From assembly GCA_905182395.1 (NCBI GenBank), contig CAJJBL010000122.1, forward strand, positions 1 to 37,960: DNA of 37,960 bases, written 5' to 3'. The DNA comes from an alpha proteobacterium SCGC AAA536-G10 (lineage in GTDB: Bacteria; Pseudomonadota; Alphaproteobacteria; Puniceispirillales; Marisalimonadaceae). Of this stretch, positions 1-8,872 are shown one piece after another (position 1 is the stretch's first letter; every line of letters starts with the position of its first letter). The translations under genes were made by a program, and so were the position numbers. The notes beneath the pieces are model-generated. The model did not search any database and was not told the origin of the DNA. It saw nothing but the letters and a program-made list of their open reading frames with translations.

Positions 1-68
1 TTTCCGACTAAATAATCTCCAGTCAACTGAATTAAACGCCATAAATATTTTCGATTTTTATCATTCAT
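1..68 (-). CDS. Start of an unidentified gene, cut by the left edge
   Basis: On the minus strand an open frame begins with ATG at 68-66, two bases after the dctM stop codon, and stays open to the window edge. The 22 visible residues begin MNDKNRKYLWRLIQLTGDYL. The tight spacing suggests it is the next gene of the TRAP operon and translationally coupled to dctM. Too little is visible to name a function, and the Shine-Dalgarno upstream (an AAGAA stretch inside the dctM end) is weak. Confidence 0.5.
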   Translation of the reverse strand, partial: MNDKNRKYLWRLIQLTGDYLVG

Positions 69-70
69 TT

Positions 71-1387
71 CTAAAAAATTCTTAAAAGAAATAATGTAAT
101 TCCTGGGAATGAAAAAAGAAGAATTACTCTTAAAATATCACTTATCAAAAAAGGGAGAACTCCTTTAAATGTCTCAGATATACTTACATCTACAGCAAGT
201 TTGTTTATAATAAAAACATTTAATCCAACTGGAGGGGTTATGAGTCCAACTTCAACGACAATTAATGTTAGTATTCCAAACCAAATAGCAGTTTCTTCAG
301 GTGTCATTCCAAAATCAAGTGTCATAATTAAAGGAAAAAAAACAGGAATAGTTAAAAGTATCATTGCTAGGCTATCCATTAAACAACCTAGAAATAAATA
401 AAGGATTAGAATACATACCACTATTAAAAAAGGTGATAGGTTGTTATTTAAAGCAATTCTTCCAAGTTCGTTTGGAAGTTGAGTTAAAGCGATAAAAGAA
501 TTAAAAAACTCTGCACCCAATAATACTAGAAATATCATCCCAGAGGTAACTGCTGTACTTTCTATTACCTCTATTAAATCAGCAAATTTAAAGTTTTTAT
601 TTAAGATAGCAATTAAACCAGTTCCACCAGCTCCTATTGCTCCTCCTTCAGTTGGAGTAAACCAGCCTAAATAAATACCTCCTATCATTACTAAAAAGAT
701 TAAAATTATTTGCCAAATATTTTTAAATAATAAAAATCTTTCTTTCCAGCCAACTCTATTTTTTGTAGGGCCAGAGCCTTTAATAAATCTTACATATAGT
801 GCTATGGTTAACATATAACCTAAAGCAGCTAAAATGCCGGGAATAAAAGCTGCCAAAAACATTTTAGCAATATTCTGTTCAGTTAAAATTGAGTATATTA
901 TCAAAATTACTGATGGAGGTATTAATATACCTAAAGTACCACCAGCCGCCAAAGTTCCAGTGCTTAAAGCACCAGAATACCCAAGACGCCTTAGTTCTGG
1001 TAATGCAACTTTTCCCATAGTAGCGGCAGTTGCTAATGAAGATCCACAAATTGCTCCAAATCCAGCACAAGCTCCTATAGCAGCCATTGCCACTCCACCT
1101 TTACGATGTCCTAAAAGAGCACCAGTAAATTTAAATAATGCTTCGCTCATCCCTGCTTTGCCAGCAAAGTTCCCCATTAATAAAAAGAGAGGAATAACAG
1201 AAAGAGAATAATTTGAAAAAAGATGCCATACACTTGTTTTAACTTGAGATAAAATTGGAAGCCATCCTGCAATCAAAATAGTCCCCGAACAACCAACAAT
1301 TAACATAGATAAGCCAATAGGAATTCTAAAAGCTAACATAGAAAATAATATTGGAAATGCTAATATACCAAGTGTAAATTTATCCAT
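71..1387 (-). CDS. dctM: TRAP transporter large permease (DctM)
   Basis: The 438-residue, very hydrophobic protein has the usual DctM length and about a dozen membrane segments. Diagnostic stretches are the N-terminal region with IPLFLLMGNFAGKAGMSEAL (about 65-85), the Gly/Ala-rich GAICGSSLATAATMG (about 112-126), the GTLGILIPPSV motif (about 150-160) and the C-terminal EVGLITPPVGLNVF (about 380-394). In TRAP systems DctM is the sodium-coupled transport channel that receives solute from the periplasmic DctP. It starts 5 bases after the dctQ stop, with an AGGA ribosome site inside the end of dctQ. The divergent aromatic-degradation operon suggests an aromatic or related carboxylate as substrate, which is inference from context only. 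Confidence 0.95.
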   Translation of the reverse strand: MDKFTLGILAFPILFSMLAFRIPIGLSMLIVGCSGTILIAGWLPILSQVKTSVWHLFSNYSLSVIPLFLLMGNFAGKAGMSEALFKFTGALLGHRKGGVAMAAIGACAGFGAICGSSLATAATMGKVALPELRRLGYSGALSTGTLAAGGTLGILIPPSVILIIYSILTEQNIAKMFLAAFIPGILAALGYMLTIALYVRFIKGSGPTKNRVGWKERFLLFKNIWQIILIFLVMIGGIYLGWFTPTEGGAIGAGGTGLIAILNKNFKFADLIEVIESTAVTSGMIFLVLLGAEFFNSFIALTQLPNELGRIALNNNLSPFLIVVCILILYLFLGCLMDSLAMILLTIPVFFPLIMTLDFGMTPEETAIWFGILTLIVVEVGLITPPVGLNVFIINKLAVDVSISETFKGVLPFLISDILRVILLFSFPGITLFLLRIF

Positions 1388-1392
1388 TTAAA

Positions 1393-1920
1393 CTAGCTTC
1401 CTAAAATATCATAAATCTTAATTGTGAAAGTATAAAAACAACAAATAGTTAAAAGAAAGAATGATACAATAACTGGTAAAAAGGGTATCCAAATAGGAAA
1501 TGCTAAGAGCATAGTTTCTTCTTGGTAAACGTACATATCTCTTGCTCCTAAAACCATTCGGGAGCTAAAAAAAAGTGCCGTTACTCCAAAAATTAAAGAA
1601 CTTAAAGCATCTAAAAAGTTGATTTTATTTTTTGATAACTTAGCTGTAATAAAATCAACTATAACGTTCCCATTTTTCAAATGACAAAGAGGTAAGAATG
1701 AACTAATAGCAACGGCACATGCTATCTCTACTAATTCAAAATCACCCAAAAGAGGGGATGAAAAAACAACACGTCCAAAGATTGAAAATACACTAATTAA
1801 TGCAACTACTAAAAGAACTAAACCTCCAAAAAGAGCAAATAATCTTGATATTGTATTTAAAATACGCCCAAATTGATTATCTGGACGCATTTTTATTTTT
1901 TTAAATTTATTAAGAATCAT
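1393..1920 (-). CDS. dctQ: TRAP transporter small permease (DctQ)
   Basis: The 175-residue membrane protein has four predicted hydrophobic segments (about 25-50, 60-80, 103-125 and 146-170), and its size and layout are typical of DctQ. It sits between the substrate-binding protein (10 bases upstream) and the large permease (5 bases downstream), the classic dctP-dctQ-dctM order. DctQ is the small membrane partner that forms the complex with DctM. The ATG used here has no clear Shine-Dalgarno; a second Met at residue 11 is a possible alternative start. Sequence conservation in this family is low, so the call rests on topology and neighbours. Confidence 0.9.
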   Translation of the reverse strand: MILNKFKKIKMRPDNQFGRILNTISRLFALFGGLVLLVVALISVFSIFGRVVFSSPLLGDFELVEIACAVAISSFLPLCHLKNGNVIVDFITAKLSKNKINFLDALSSLIFGVTALFFSSRMVLGARDMYVYQEETMLLAFPIWIPFLPVIVSFFLLTICCFYTFTIKIYDILGS

Positions 1921-1930
1921 AATTTATTAT

Positions 1931-2965
1931 TTATAATGTTTTCTCATACTTTGCGATCAATGATTTAGCTATATCATAAAGTTTTTGTCCATCAAGCCCT
2001 TTGCTGTTCGCTTTTTTGATCCAATCTTGAATGACTTCATCTCCAGCTTTTTTAATTTCTGTTACTGGTGCTCCAGATAACACATGAAACTCTCCGCCGG
2101 CTTTAACAGCTAGATCTTTGGCAGGACCTTCAAATCCATCCCATAAAATTCCCGCTTGTTTAGCTAAAGACATACCTGAATTATTATCAATAATTTTTTT
2201 ATGAGCATCAGATAATGAATTATATTTTGCTTTATTCATAATAAATAAAAAAGGAGTAGTATATAACCCTCTATTTCCAGCTATGTTGGTATGAGATTTA
2301 GTAAGTTCTTGAAGTTTAAAAGAAGGCATTATCTCCCAAGGTACAACCATACCATCAATAACACCTTTTGATAAAGATGGTGCAACTTTGGGTACGGGCA
2401 TGCCAACGGGTGTCGCTCCTAACTTTTTCAAAAGATTAGTTGCTGAACGTGTAGGTCCTCTAAGTTTAAGTCCTTTAAAATCAGCAACTGATTTTATGAG
2501 TGTTTTTTTTGTATGTATCATCCCAGGAGCATGAACATGAACTGCTAGAATTTTATAATCTTTTAGATCTTCTGCGCCCGCTGTTTCAACAAATTCTTGA
2601 ACTGCTTGAGCGGTTATCTTGGCACTAGTAGGCATAAAAGGTAGTTCAAATACAGATAATCTAGGAAACCTTCCAGGAGTATAACCAGCAACTGTCCATA
2701 CTAAATCGACAACCCCTTCACGAACTTGATCAACAAGCTGCGGTGGTTTGCCTCCAAGTTGCATTGAAGGATACATTTCTGTAATTATTTCCCCATTACT
2801 TTCCTTGTTTACTTTGTCGGCCCAAGGTTTTACAAATTTAGCGTTAGAGTTTGCAGGCATTGGCACAAATGTGTGAAACTTTAATGTAATTTTATCAGCT
2901 GATGCACTAAATGATAATCCAGCACTGATAATAGTGGTGGCTAATAATCCTATTATTTTATTCAT
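1931..2965 (-). CDS. dctP: TRAP transporter substrate-binding protein (DctP)
   Basis: The 344-residue protein begins with a signal peptide (MNKIIG then a hydrophobic core ending ASA-D near residue 24) and shows DctP-family features. These are KLRGPTRSATNLLKKLGATP (about 168-187), carrying the conserved arginine that usually contacts the ligand carboxylate, then LSKGVIDGMVVPWE and a mature length near 320. It binds an organic acid in the periplasm and delivers it to DctQM. A good ribosome site (GGAGG, 7 bases upstream) supports the start. It is the first gene of the minus-strand operon and is divergent from the extradiol dioxygenase at 3152, sharing a 186-base regulatory region. Confidence 0.95.
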   Translation of the reverse strand: MNKIIGLLATTIISAGLSFSASADKITLKFHTFVPMPANSNAKFVKPWADKVNKESNGEIITEMYPSMQLGGKPPQLVDQVREGVVDLVWTVAGYTPGRFPRLSVFELPFMPTSAKITAQAVQEFVETAGAEDLKDYKILAVHVHAPGMIHTKKTLIKSVADFKGLKLRGPTRSATNLLKKLGATPVGMPVPKVAPSLSKGVIDGMVVPWEIMPSFKLQELTKSHTNIAGNRGLYTTPFLFIMNKAKYNSLSDAHKKIIDNNSGMSLAKQAGILWDGFEGPAKDLAVKAGGEFHVLSGAPVTEIKKAGDEVIQDWIKKANSKGLDGQKLYDIAKSLIAKYEKTL

Positions 2966-3054
2966 TAATATTCCTCCAGATTAAGATTTTTTTTCTATGA
3001 ATAAATCATTAACTACATATTTATAAAAATCAAACTCTATTTTAATAAAATATA

Positions 3055-3092
3055 GATAATATTATCATTATATGATAAATTGTTACTATAAT
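3055..3092. promoter_or_regulatory. Candidate operator and promoter in the divergent dctP / dioxygenase region
   Basis: The sequence shows a perfect 12-bp palindrome GATAATATTATC at 3055-3066. It overlaps an inverted repeat TTATCA-N5-TGATAA at 3062-3078. A consensus -10 hexamer TATAAT follows at 3087-3092, about 60 bases before the dioxygenase start. TTATCA at 3062 could act as a -35 with a 19-base spacer. Overlap of a palindrome with the -35/spacer region is where a repressor or activator would act. The IclR regulator encoded at 5641 is the obvious candidate, by inference. The very high A/T content makes chance palindromes likely. Confidence 0.4.
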
Positions 3093-3151
3093 AATAGCTT
3101 TTTTATTGATATGATGTATTATTGATATTAATCAATTGAAGGTTTAATGAA

Positions 3152-4123
3152 ATGGCCATAAATGCGCTGAGTTATATTGGGGTAAATTCAGATAAGTTAG
3201 AGGATTGGGATAGTTTTGCAGTTCAGCATCTCGGCATGCAGAAAATTGATAATGGATCAAAGTCTTTGTCATTCAGAATGGACAATCAAAAACAAAGATT
3301 TTCTATATCTGGTGAATCAGGAGATGCACTAGCTTACCTTGGCTGGGAAGTTGAAAAAAAAACTGATCTGGAGATGTACGCTAATAGATTAGATAATATT
3401 AATGTATTAGTTATGGAAGGTACTAAACATTTAACGGATAAAAGATTTGTTGAGGATTTAATATATTTTGATGACCCAGCAGGAAATAGAATTGAGTTAG
3501 TTTATAAACCTCATTTGGATAAAGATCCATTTATTTCAGGAAGACCAATATCAGGCTTTAAAACTGACATATGTGGTTTGGGTCATGCTGTATTACATGT
3601 TTCAAATATTGATGATTTAATTCCGTTTTATAAAGATATCTTAGATTTTAAAATAAGTGATTATAGTTTTGATCCAATATCATTATGTTTTTTTCATGTA
3701 AATGGACGGCACCATAGTTTTGCTATGATAGGAACTGGTCAACAAGGGTTTCACCATTTTATGATTGAATATCAAAATCTAGACGACATCGGTCAAGGCT
3801 ATGATCTTCTTCAATTTAAAGAAAATGCTATTGCCTACACCCTAGGAAGGCACACTAACGATTATATGACTTCATTTTATGCTCATACACCATCAGGGTT
3901 TTTTGTAGAAAATGGTTGGGGTGGTAGAATTATTGATCCAAGCACCTGGGTGCCTCATGAAACAGATGTAGGCCCTAGCTTTTGGGGTCATGAAAGATTA
4001 TATCTCCCAGATATGGAACGATTAAAATTTAGAAAAAAACGTTTAGAAACAGCCAGACAAGGAAACCAATCTCCTATGATTATTGATTGTCCGTGGCTTT
4101 ACCAAAACGTTAAAAATAAATAA
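3152..4123 (+). CDS. Type I extradiol ring-cleavage dioxygenase (BphC-like, VOC fold)
   Basis: The 323-residue two-domain VOC protein carries the complete active-site set of 2,3-dihydroxybiphenyl-type dioxygenases. The iron ligands are His145 (GLGHAVLH), His202 (HHFMIEY) and Glu253 (FVENGWG). The acid/base residues are the His pair in NGRHHSF (about 187-188), His234 (LGRHTND) and Tyr243 (SFYAHTPSG). Such enzymes use Fe(II) and O2 to open catechols next to the diol (meta-cleavage). Gene order with an FAD hydroxylase and an FAH-family hydrolase fits breakdown of an aromatic acid. The exact catechol cannot be read from sequence. The start follows a GAAGG site and is first in its operon. Confidence 0.92.
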   Translation: MAINALSYIGVNSDKLEDWDSFAVQHLGMQKIDNGSKSLSFRMDNQKQRFSISGESGDALAYLGWEVEKKTDLEMYANRLDNINVLVMEGTKHLTDKRFVEDLIYFDDPAGNRIELVYKPHLDKDPFISGRPISGFKTDICGLGHAVLHVSNIDDLIPFYKDILDFKISDYSFDPISLCFFHVNGRHHSFAMIGTGQQGFHHFMIEYQNLDDIGQGYDLLQFKENAIAYTLGRHTNDYMTSFYAHTPSGFFVENGWGGRIIDPSTWVPHETDVGPSFWGHERLYLPDMERLKFRKKRLETARQGNQSPMIIDCPWLYQNVKNK

Positions 4124-4162
4124 ATATCATTTATGTAATGTTAAAAATGGACTGAGTTTAAT

Positions 4163-5626
4163 ATGAACAATTTGGATTTTGATGTTGTAATTGTAGGATT
4201 AGGGCCAACTGGTGGCACTTTGGCAAATTTACTAGCTATGAATAATGTTTCCGTTCTTATTTTAGAAAAAGAGGCAAATATATACAACCTTCCTCGTGCA
4301 GTACATTTTGATGATGAGATAATGAGAGTTTTTCAAACTATAGGTATTACCAAAAGTTTGTCTAAAAAATTAATTATTAATAAGGGGACAAAGTTTATAG
4401 ATGATAATGGTGAATTACTATTAGATTGGCCAAGACCAAAGAAAATTACAGAAAATGGATGGTACCCAAGTTATCGGTTTCATCAACCAGATTTAGAGAG
4501 AAGCTTAAGATATAATTTAAAAAAATATAAAAATGTTGCTACAGTTCAAAATGCTCAAGTTTATAAGACTGTTAATAAAAAAAATTATGTAGAAGTAAAT
4601 TATAAAAATACTAAAACTAATAAAATTTACTCTTTAAAATCAAAATATATAATTGGCTGTGATGGTGCAAATTCGTTCCTTAGGAATGAAATTAATTCAG
4701 AAATGGAAAATTTAGGTTTTGAGCAACGTTGGGCTGTTATTGATGTAATTTTAAAAAGAAAAAAAAAGGATTTACCTGATAGAACAATTCAATATTGTAG
4801 TCAATTTAGGCCAGCAACTTATTGTAGAAATGTAGGTAAGAGAAGAAGATGGGAAATAGCTCTAAAGGATAACGAAAGCTCAAACACCTTTTTTAAAGAA
4901 AAATCACTCTGGAAATTTTTAAGTCGATGGGTTACCCCAGATGATGTTCATATTGAAAGAAAGACTATATATAAGTTTCAATCTGCAATAGCTAAAAAAT
5001 GGAGAAAAGGACGTATATTTTTAGTAGGAGACGCCGCCCATCTAACCCCACCTTTCATGGGACAAGGCATGTGCGCTGGAATAAGAGACGCTTCAAATTT
5101 AGCTTGGAAGATTAGTATTAGTTGTCAAAAGGGTCATAATGAACAATTGCTTGATACATACCAATCAGAAAGAGTTAGCAATGTCAGAGACTATATAAAA
5201 ACAGCAATGAAAATGGGAGAATTACTTAATTCTATTGGAGGATCAAAAGTTTCAGACACTGTATTTATTCAACCTGATGGATCAATTAAGATGAATACTA
5301 TTAAACCAAAACTTGGAAAAGGATTAGGAAATCCAAAAGATTCTAATAGAGGAAAAATATTTCCTTCCTTTAAAAATGAATTGGAAAAAGATATTGATGT
5401 TTTATATTCGTGTGAACCTATATTAATTACTAATAGAAAAGTAAATAAAAAGGAATTTCCTATTAAAACTTTTGATATTAAAGATATTCCTAAAATTGAC
5501 ATGATACTAAAAAAATTTAAAAGTAACGCGTTAATACTTCGTCCTGACAGATACGTTTTTGCTAGTAGTAATGAAAAAGACTTAGTAAAATTTTCTAAAT
5601 CATCTATCGATCAAATTTATAATTAA
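4163..5626 (+). CDS. FAD-dependent aromatic monooxygenase (MhpA-like)
   Basis: The 487-residue flavoprotein hydroxylase has an N-terminal dinucleotide fold with GLGPTG (12-17) and the DG motif GCDGANSFLR (about 165-174, Asp167). It also has the ribityl-binding motif FLVGDAAHLTPPFMGQG (about 286-302, Asp290), with the Pro-Pro typical of class A phenol and 3-(3-hydroxyphenyl)propionate hydroxylases. The likely role is NAD(P)H-dependent ring hydroxylation to make the catechol cleaved by the neighbouring dioxygenase. It is shorter than E. coli MhpA, with a reduced C-terminal part. It lies 39 bases after the dioxygenase gene in the same operon. The substrate is unknown. Confidence 0.9.
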   Translation: MNNLDFDVVIVGLGPTGGTLANLLAMNNVSVLILEKEANIYNLPRAVHFDDEIMRVFQTIGITKSLSKKLIINKGTKFIDDNGELLLDWPRPKKITENGWYPSYRFHQPDLERSLRYNLKKYKNVATVQNAQVYKTVNKKNYVEVNYKNTKTNKIYSLKSKYIIGCDGANSFLRNEINSEMENLGFEQRWAVIDVILKRKKKDLPDRTIQYCSQFRPATYCRNVGKRRRWEIALKDNESSNTFFKEKSLWKFLSRWVTPDDVHIERKTIYKFQSAIAKKWRKGRIFLVGDAAHLTPPFMGQGMCAGIRDASNLAWKISISCQKGHNEQLLDTYQSERVSNVRDYIKTAMKMGELLNSIGGSKVSDTVFIQPDGSIKMNTIKPKLGKGLGNPKDSNRGKIFPSFKNELEKDIDVLYSCEPILITNRKVNKKEFPIKTFDIKDIPKIDMILKKFKSNALILRPDRYVFASSNEKDLVKFSKSSIDQIYN

Positions 5627-5640
5627 TAAGGTTTTGCCAA

Positions 5641-6423
5641 ATGTCTGGTTTTGAAAGATATAATAAAATTTTAAATTTGTTTTCAGAACAAAGAAATTCT
5701 TTGACAGTAGCAGAAATTTCACAAGAGTTAAAAGTTCCAGCAAGTACTGTTTATAGAATAGTTCGTGAAATGGTTTTGGCGGAGTTTATTGAGAGTGCTG
5801 CTGGGTCTTACTTTAGATTAGGGCAAGCATTTATTAAATTTAATCGAATTATCAATTTGTCAGATCCTTTAATTCAGGCAGGAGAACCATTTCTCAAAAA
5901 ACTAGCAAATGAAAACCCGATTCCTAGCACAAATATATTAGCAAGGTTATTTGGTAATAAGGTAATGTGTGTTGCGGATTTTAAACACTCAACTTTTAAA
6001 AATAATACAAGTTATCAAAAAGGAAGGTTAATGCCATTGCTTTATGGAGCAACGTCTAGAGCTATCATTATGCAAATAACAGAGAAACGCTTAAATAATA
6101 TTTTAAATCTAGAAGGTTTAAATAATGATCTGCAAAAAGAAATATTTATAAAAGGGTTAGATCAAGACAAAAAAAAAGGTTTTTGTAAAACTGAAGCTCA
6201 AGTTGACATTGGATTAATTGGCTTTGCTTTATCAATAAGCAATAAAAAATTAGGAATTGAAGCTTCATTAAGCTCAATATTTAACATTAGCGATTTTCGT
6301 CCTGAGCATGAACCATCTATATACGCAAATTTGTCAAGTTACGCTTTATTAATAGAGAGATATATAAATAAAATATTTATTGATACTGAGGCTTATCATA
6401 ACAATTATTTAAATAAGGATTAA
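5641..6423 (+). CDS. IclR-family transcriptional regulator
   Basis: The 260-residue protein has an N-terminal winged helix-turn-helix (about residues 5-60; LTVAEISQELKVPASTVYR is the HTH). An IclR-type effector domain follows, visible in PLLYGATSRAIIMQ (about 123-136) and KGFCKTEAQVDIGLIGFAL (about 179-197). IclR proteins commonly control aromatic catabolism operons as activators or repressors responding to a pathway intermediate. It sits inside the operon, 14 bases after the hydroxylase and 1 base before the next dioxygenase gene, so it is probably autoregulated together with the pathway. A palindrome at 3055-3078 is a candidate binding site. Confidence 0.92.
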   Translation: MSGFERYNKILNLFSEQRNSLTVAEISQELKVPASTVYRIVREMVLAEFIESAAGSYFRLGQAFIKFNRIINLSDPLIQAGEPFLKKLANENPIPSTNILARLFGNKVMCVADFKHSTFKNNTSYQKGRLMPLLYGATSRAIIMQITEKRLNNILNLEGLNNDLQKEIFIKGLDQDKKKGFCKTEAQVDIGLIGFALSISNKKLGIEASLSSIFNISDFRPEHEPSIYANLSSYALLIERYINKIFIDTEAYHNNYLNKD

Positions 6424-6424
6424 A

Positions 6425-7267
6425 ATGATGTTAACTGGAGTTCAAGCAGATTTATATCTTCATCATCTTGAAATACAAAGTAATAACCCAGATAATCTGG
6501 CAAAATTTTATTCAACCGCTATGAACATGCAAATAAATAAAATCACTAATCAAAAGATTATATGTAATGGTCCATCTAGAAAAATAATTATTACTCAGGG
6601 ACATAATAAAACCCTAAGTTACGCAGGTATGGTTTGCAGAAGTGAAAAAAATCTAATCGGATTTAGAAAGTTTTTAGTTATGAATCAGGTCAGTATTAAA
6701 CAATTTAAATCAGAAATTTATAAAACTGGATCTTTTTCTATTCAAGATCCTGATGATAATATCATATGTTTTGGTGTTTTAAATGATAATGAAAAATTAT
6801 ATTCAGAAGGAATAAATGGACCTTTACAACACTTGACCTTTGCTTCAGAAAACGTAGAAGCTTTTCAAAATTTTTACGAAAAAAAACTTGGGTTTGACGT
6901 CACTGATAGAGTTGTAAAATCAGATGGTAAGCTAGCAACTTGTTTCACCACATCTAATCACGAACACCACACAATAGCATGTTTTAAGTCAGTAAAAAAA
7001 GGAATGGATCATCATTCTTATGAAGCTGGTGAGTGGAATCATATAAAGACTTGGTGCGATCACCTTGCCTCACACGATATACAATTAATGTGGGGACCTG
7101 GTAGACACGGACCAGGAAATAACTTATTTATTTTTATTGAAGATATTGATGGGAATTGGATTGAAATTTCAGCTGAATTAGAAACGGTACATGGCCGACC
7201 GACAAAGAACTGGCCACAATCAGAAAGAACTCTTAATCTGTGGGGAAAAGCAATTTTGAGATCATAA
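6425..7267 (+). CDS. Second extradiol-dioxygenase-type VOC protein
   Basis: The 280-residue protein has two glyoxalase/VOC modules, a degenerate N-terminal one (about 9-118) and a C-terminal one (about 130-250). The C-terminal module keeps the metal triad of type I extradiol enzymes: His136 (PLQHLTF), His196/197 (MDHHSYE) and Glu247 (NWIEISAE). His181/182 (EHHTIACF) and His228 (PGRHGPGN) occupy the places of the BphC acid/base histidines. It may cleave a second catechol or a later intermediate, or replace the first enzyme under other conditions. It starts 1 base after the IclR stop behind AAGGA, so it is translationally coupled. Two diverged extradiol-type genes in one operon is notable. Confidence 0.85.
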   Translation: MMLTGVQADLYLHHLEIQSNNPDNLAKFYSTAMNMQINKITNQKIICNGPSRKIIITQGHNKTLSYAGMVCRSEKNLIGFRKFLVMNQVSIKQFKSEIYKTGSFSIQDPDDNIICFGVLNDNEKLYSEGINGPLQHLTFASENVEAFQNFYEKKLGFDVTDRVVKSDGKLATCFTTSNHEHHTIACFKSVKKGMDHHSYEAGEWNHIKTWCDHLASHDIQLMWGPGRHGPGNNLFIFIEDIDGNWIEISAELETVHGRPTKNWPQSERTLNLWGKAILRS

Positions 7268-7281
7268 GAAAAGGAAAAAAG

Positions 7282-8139
7282 ATGAAGTTATTAAGTTTTA
7301 TAAGGCTAGGAAAATCAAGCTTTGGTGCTGTAGTCAATGATGGTGTTATAGATTTAACTGGTAAATTAGATCCAGATGTAAATAGTATTAAAGATTTAAT
7401 ATCTTTGGATATGCAAGATCAAGCTGAAGAATATATTGCAGGCAAATCAAAAGATTTTTCATTATCTGACATTAGTTTATTGCCAGTAATACCGGATCCA
7501 CAAAAAATTATGTGTGTTGGCTTAAACTATATGGAACATAAGAAAGAAACTGGTAGACCAGATGTTGATAATCCAACAATTTTTACTAGATTTGCAGATT
7601 CACAGGTGGCTCATTTGCAGCCAATGATTAAACCAGATAAATCAGAACGTTTTGATTATGAAGCTGAAATGGCTATTATTATAGGTAAAGGAGGAAGATT
7701 TATCTCTGAAAGTGAATCAATGAAACATATAGCTGGTTACGCTTGTTATAATGATGGAAGCATAAGGGATTATCAAAGGCATACTTCTCAATACACTCCT
7801 GGAAAAACATTTCCTGGAACTGGTGGATTTGGACCTTTTATGGTTACTCCTGACGAGGTAGGGGATTATACTAAACTTCCAATTGAATTAAGATTAAATG
7901 GTAATGTTATGCAGAAGGCAACTCTTGCTGACCTTATATTTCCAATTCCTAGACTTATTAGTTATATTTCAGAATTTACTGCTTTATCGGCAGGGGATGT
8001 AATTGTTACTGGTACACCTGGTGGAGTAGGCGATAAAAGAACTCCTGCGGTTTACATGGTTCCAGGAGATGTTGTTGAGGTAGATATTGGAATGTTAGGT
8101 ATTTTAAAAAATCCAATAATTGCGGCTCCAAAGATATAA
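7282..8139 (+). CDS. Fumarylacetoacetate hydrolase (FAH) family protein
   Basis: The 285-residue protein shows the FAH catalytic domain: PQKIMCVGLNYMEHKKETG (about 74-91), metal ligands in the ExE motif DYEAEMA (Glu127, Glu129) and Asp158 (CYNDGS), and GDVIVTGTPGGVGDKR near the C-terminus. Family members hydrolyse acylpyruvates or decarboxylate/isomerise meta-cleavage products. Here it would process the ring-opened product of the dioxygenases. I choose the ATG at 7282 because AAGGAAAAA lies directly upstream; an in-frame earlier start at 7240 would overlap the preceding gene and add an unconserved extension. It is the last clear member of the catabolic operon. Confidence 0.92.
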   Translation: MKLLSFIRLGKSSFGAVVNDGVIDLTGKLDPDVNSIKDLISLDMQDQAEEYIAGKSKDFSLSDISLLPVIPDPQKIMCVGLNYMEHKKETGRPDVDNPTIFTRFADSQVAHLQPMIKPDKSERFDYEAEMAIIIGKGGRFISESESMKHIAGYACYNDGSIRDYQRHTSQYTPGKTFPGTGGFGPFMVTPDEVGDYTKLPIELRLNGNVMQKATLADLIFPIPRLISYISEFTALSAGDVIVTGTPGGVGDKRTPAVYMVPGDVVEVDIGMLGILKNPIIAAPKI

Positions 8140-8167
8140 ATTAATATTTTTTAAGTATAGGATTAAA

Positions 8168-8860
8168 ATGAATAAATCGTTAATAACAAACTTAGTTGCA
8201 ATATCTATTATTATGATTGGATTTGTTTTTAAGGATCAACATTCTTTTATTCTAATGACAGGTATTTTTGCTTTCTCAGGAAGTATTACTAATTGGATTG
8301 CAATTCATATGCTTTTTGAGAAAGTACCTTTTTTATATGGTTCAGGTGTCATATTAGATAGATTTGAAGATATTAAAATAGGTATAAGAAACCTAATAAT
8401 TGAAGAGCTGTTTTCTACTGAACAAATAAATAAATTTTTATTAGAAAGTAAAGATAATCTGTCAGAAAATCTAATACATAAAATTGATTTTGATAGAATT
8501 TTTCAAGGCCTTGTTGAAGCTATTGAAGGTTCTCAGTTAGGTGGAATGCTTGCAATGGTTGGTGGAAGAAAAGCTTTAGAACCACTTAAAGAACCAATTA
8601 TTAAAAAACTAAAGATAATTATTGAAGACATCGTAATTGAGAACTCTAATAAAGATAAAAACCAAAATTCTACGAGCAAATTAATAAACAAAATCGAAAA
8701 TGTTTTAGATGCGAGATTGGCTGAATTAACTCCTAAAGATATCAAACAAATTATCCAAAAAATGATTAGAGATCATTTAGGATGGCTTATTGTATGGGGA
8801 GGGTTTTTTGGTGGATTATTAGGTCTTATATTAAGCCCGATAGCGCTTAACTTATTATAA
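8168..8860 (+). CDS. DUF445 family membrane protein
   Basis: The 230-residue protein has hydrophobic segments at both ends (about 5-22, 30-48 and 205-228) and a charged, helical middle rich in Lys/Glu. The stretch SGSITNWIAIHMLFEKVPFLYGSG (about 39-62) is characteristic of DUF445/YheB-like proteins. Their function is not established; they are thought to sit in the cell envelope. I use the ATG at 8168 because GGATT lies just upstream; a longer reading overlaps the FAH gene. It is 28 bases after that gene and could share its transcript, but has no obvious link to aromatic catabolism. Confidence 0.8.
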   Translation: MNKSLITNLVAISIIMIGFVFKDQHSFILMTGIFAFSGSITNWIAIHMLFEKVPFLYGSGVILDRFEDIKIGIRNLIIEELFSTEQINKFLLESKDNLSENLIHKIDFDRIFQGLVEAIEGSQLGGMLAMVGGRKALEPLKEPIIKKLKIIIEDIVIENSNKDKNQNSTSKLINKIENVLDARLAELTPKDIKQIIQKMIRDHLGWLIVWGGFFGGLLGLILSPIALNLL

Positions 8861-8872
8861 TTTTAATATGAG

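Noticed and set aside
834-1211. Plus-strand open frame of about 125 codons
   Set aside because: It is fully inside dctM on the opposite strand, has no ribosome site and reads as the mirror of membrane codons. Similar antisense frames inside most other genes were left out for the same reason.
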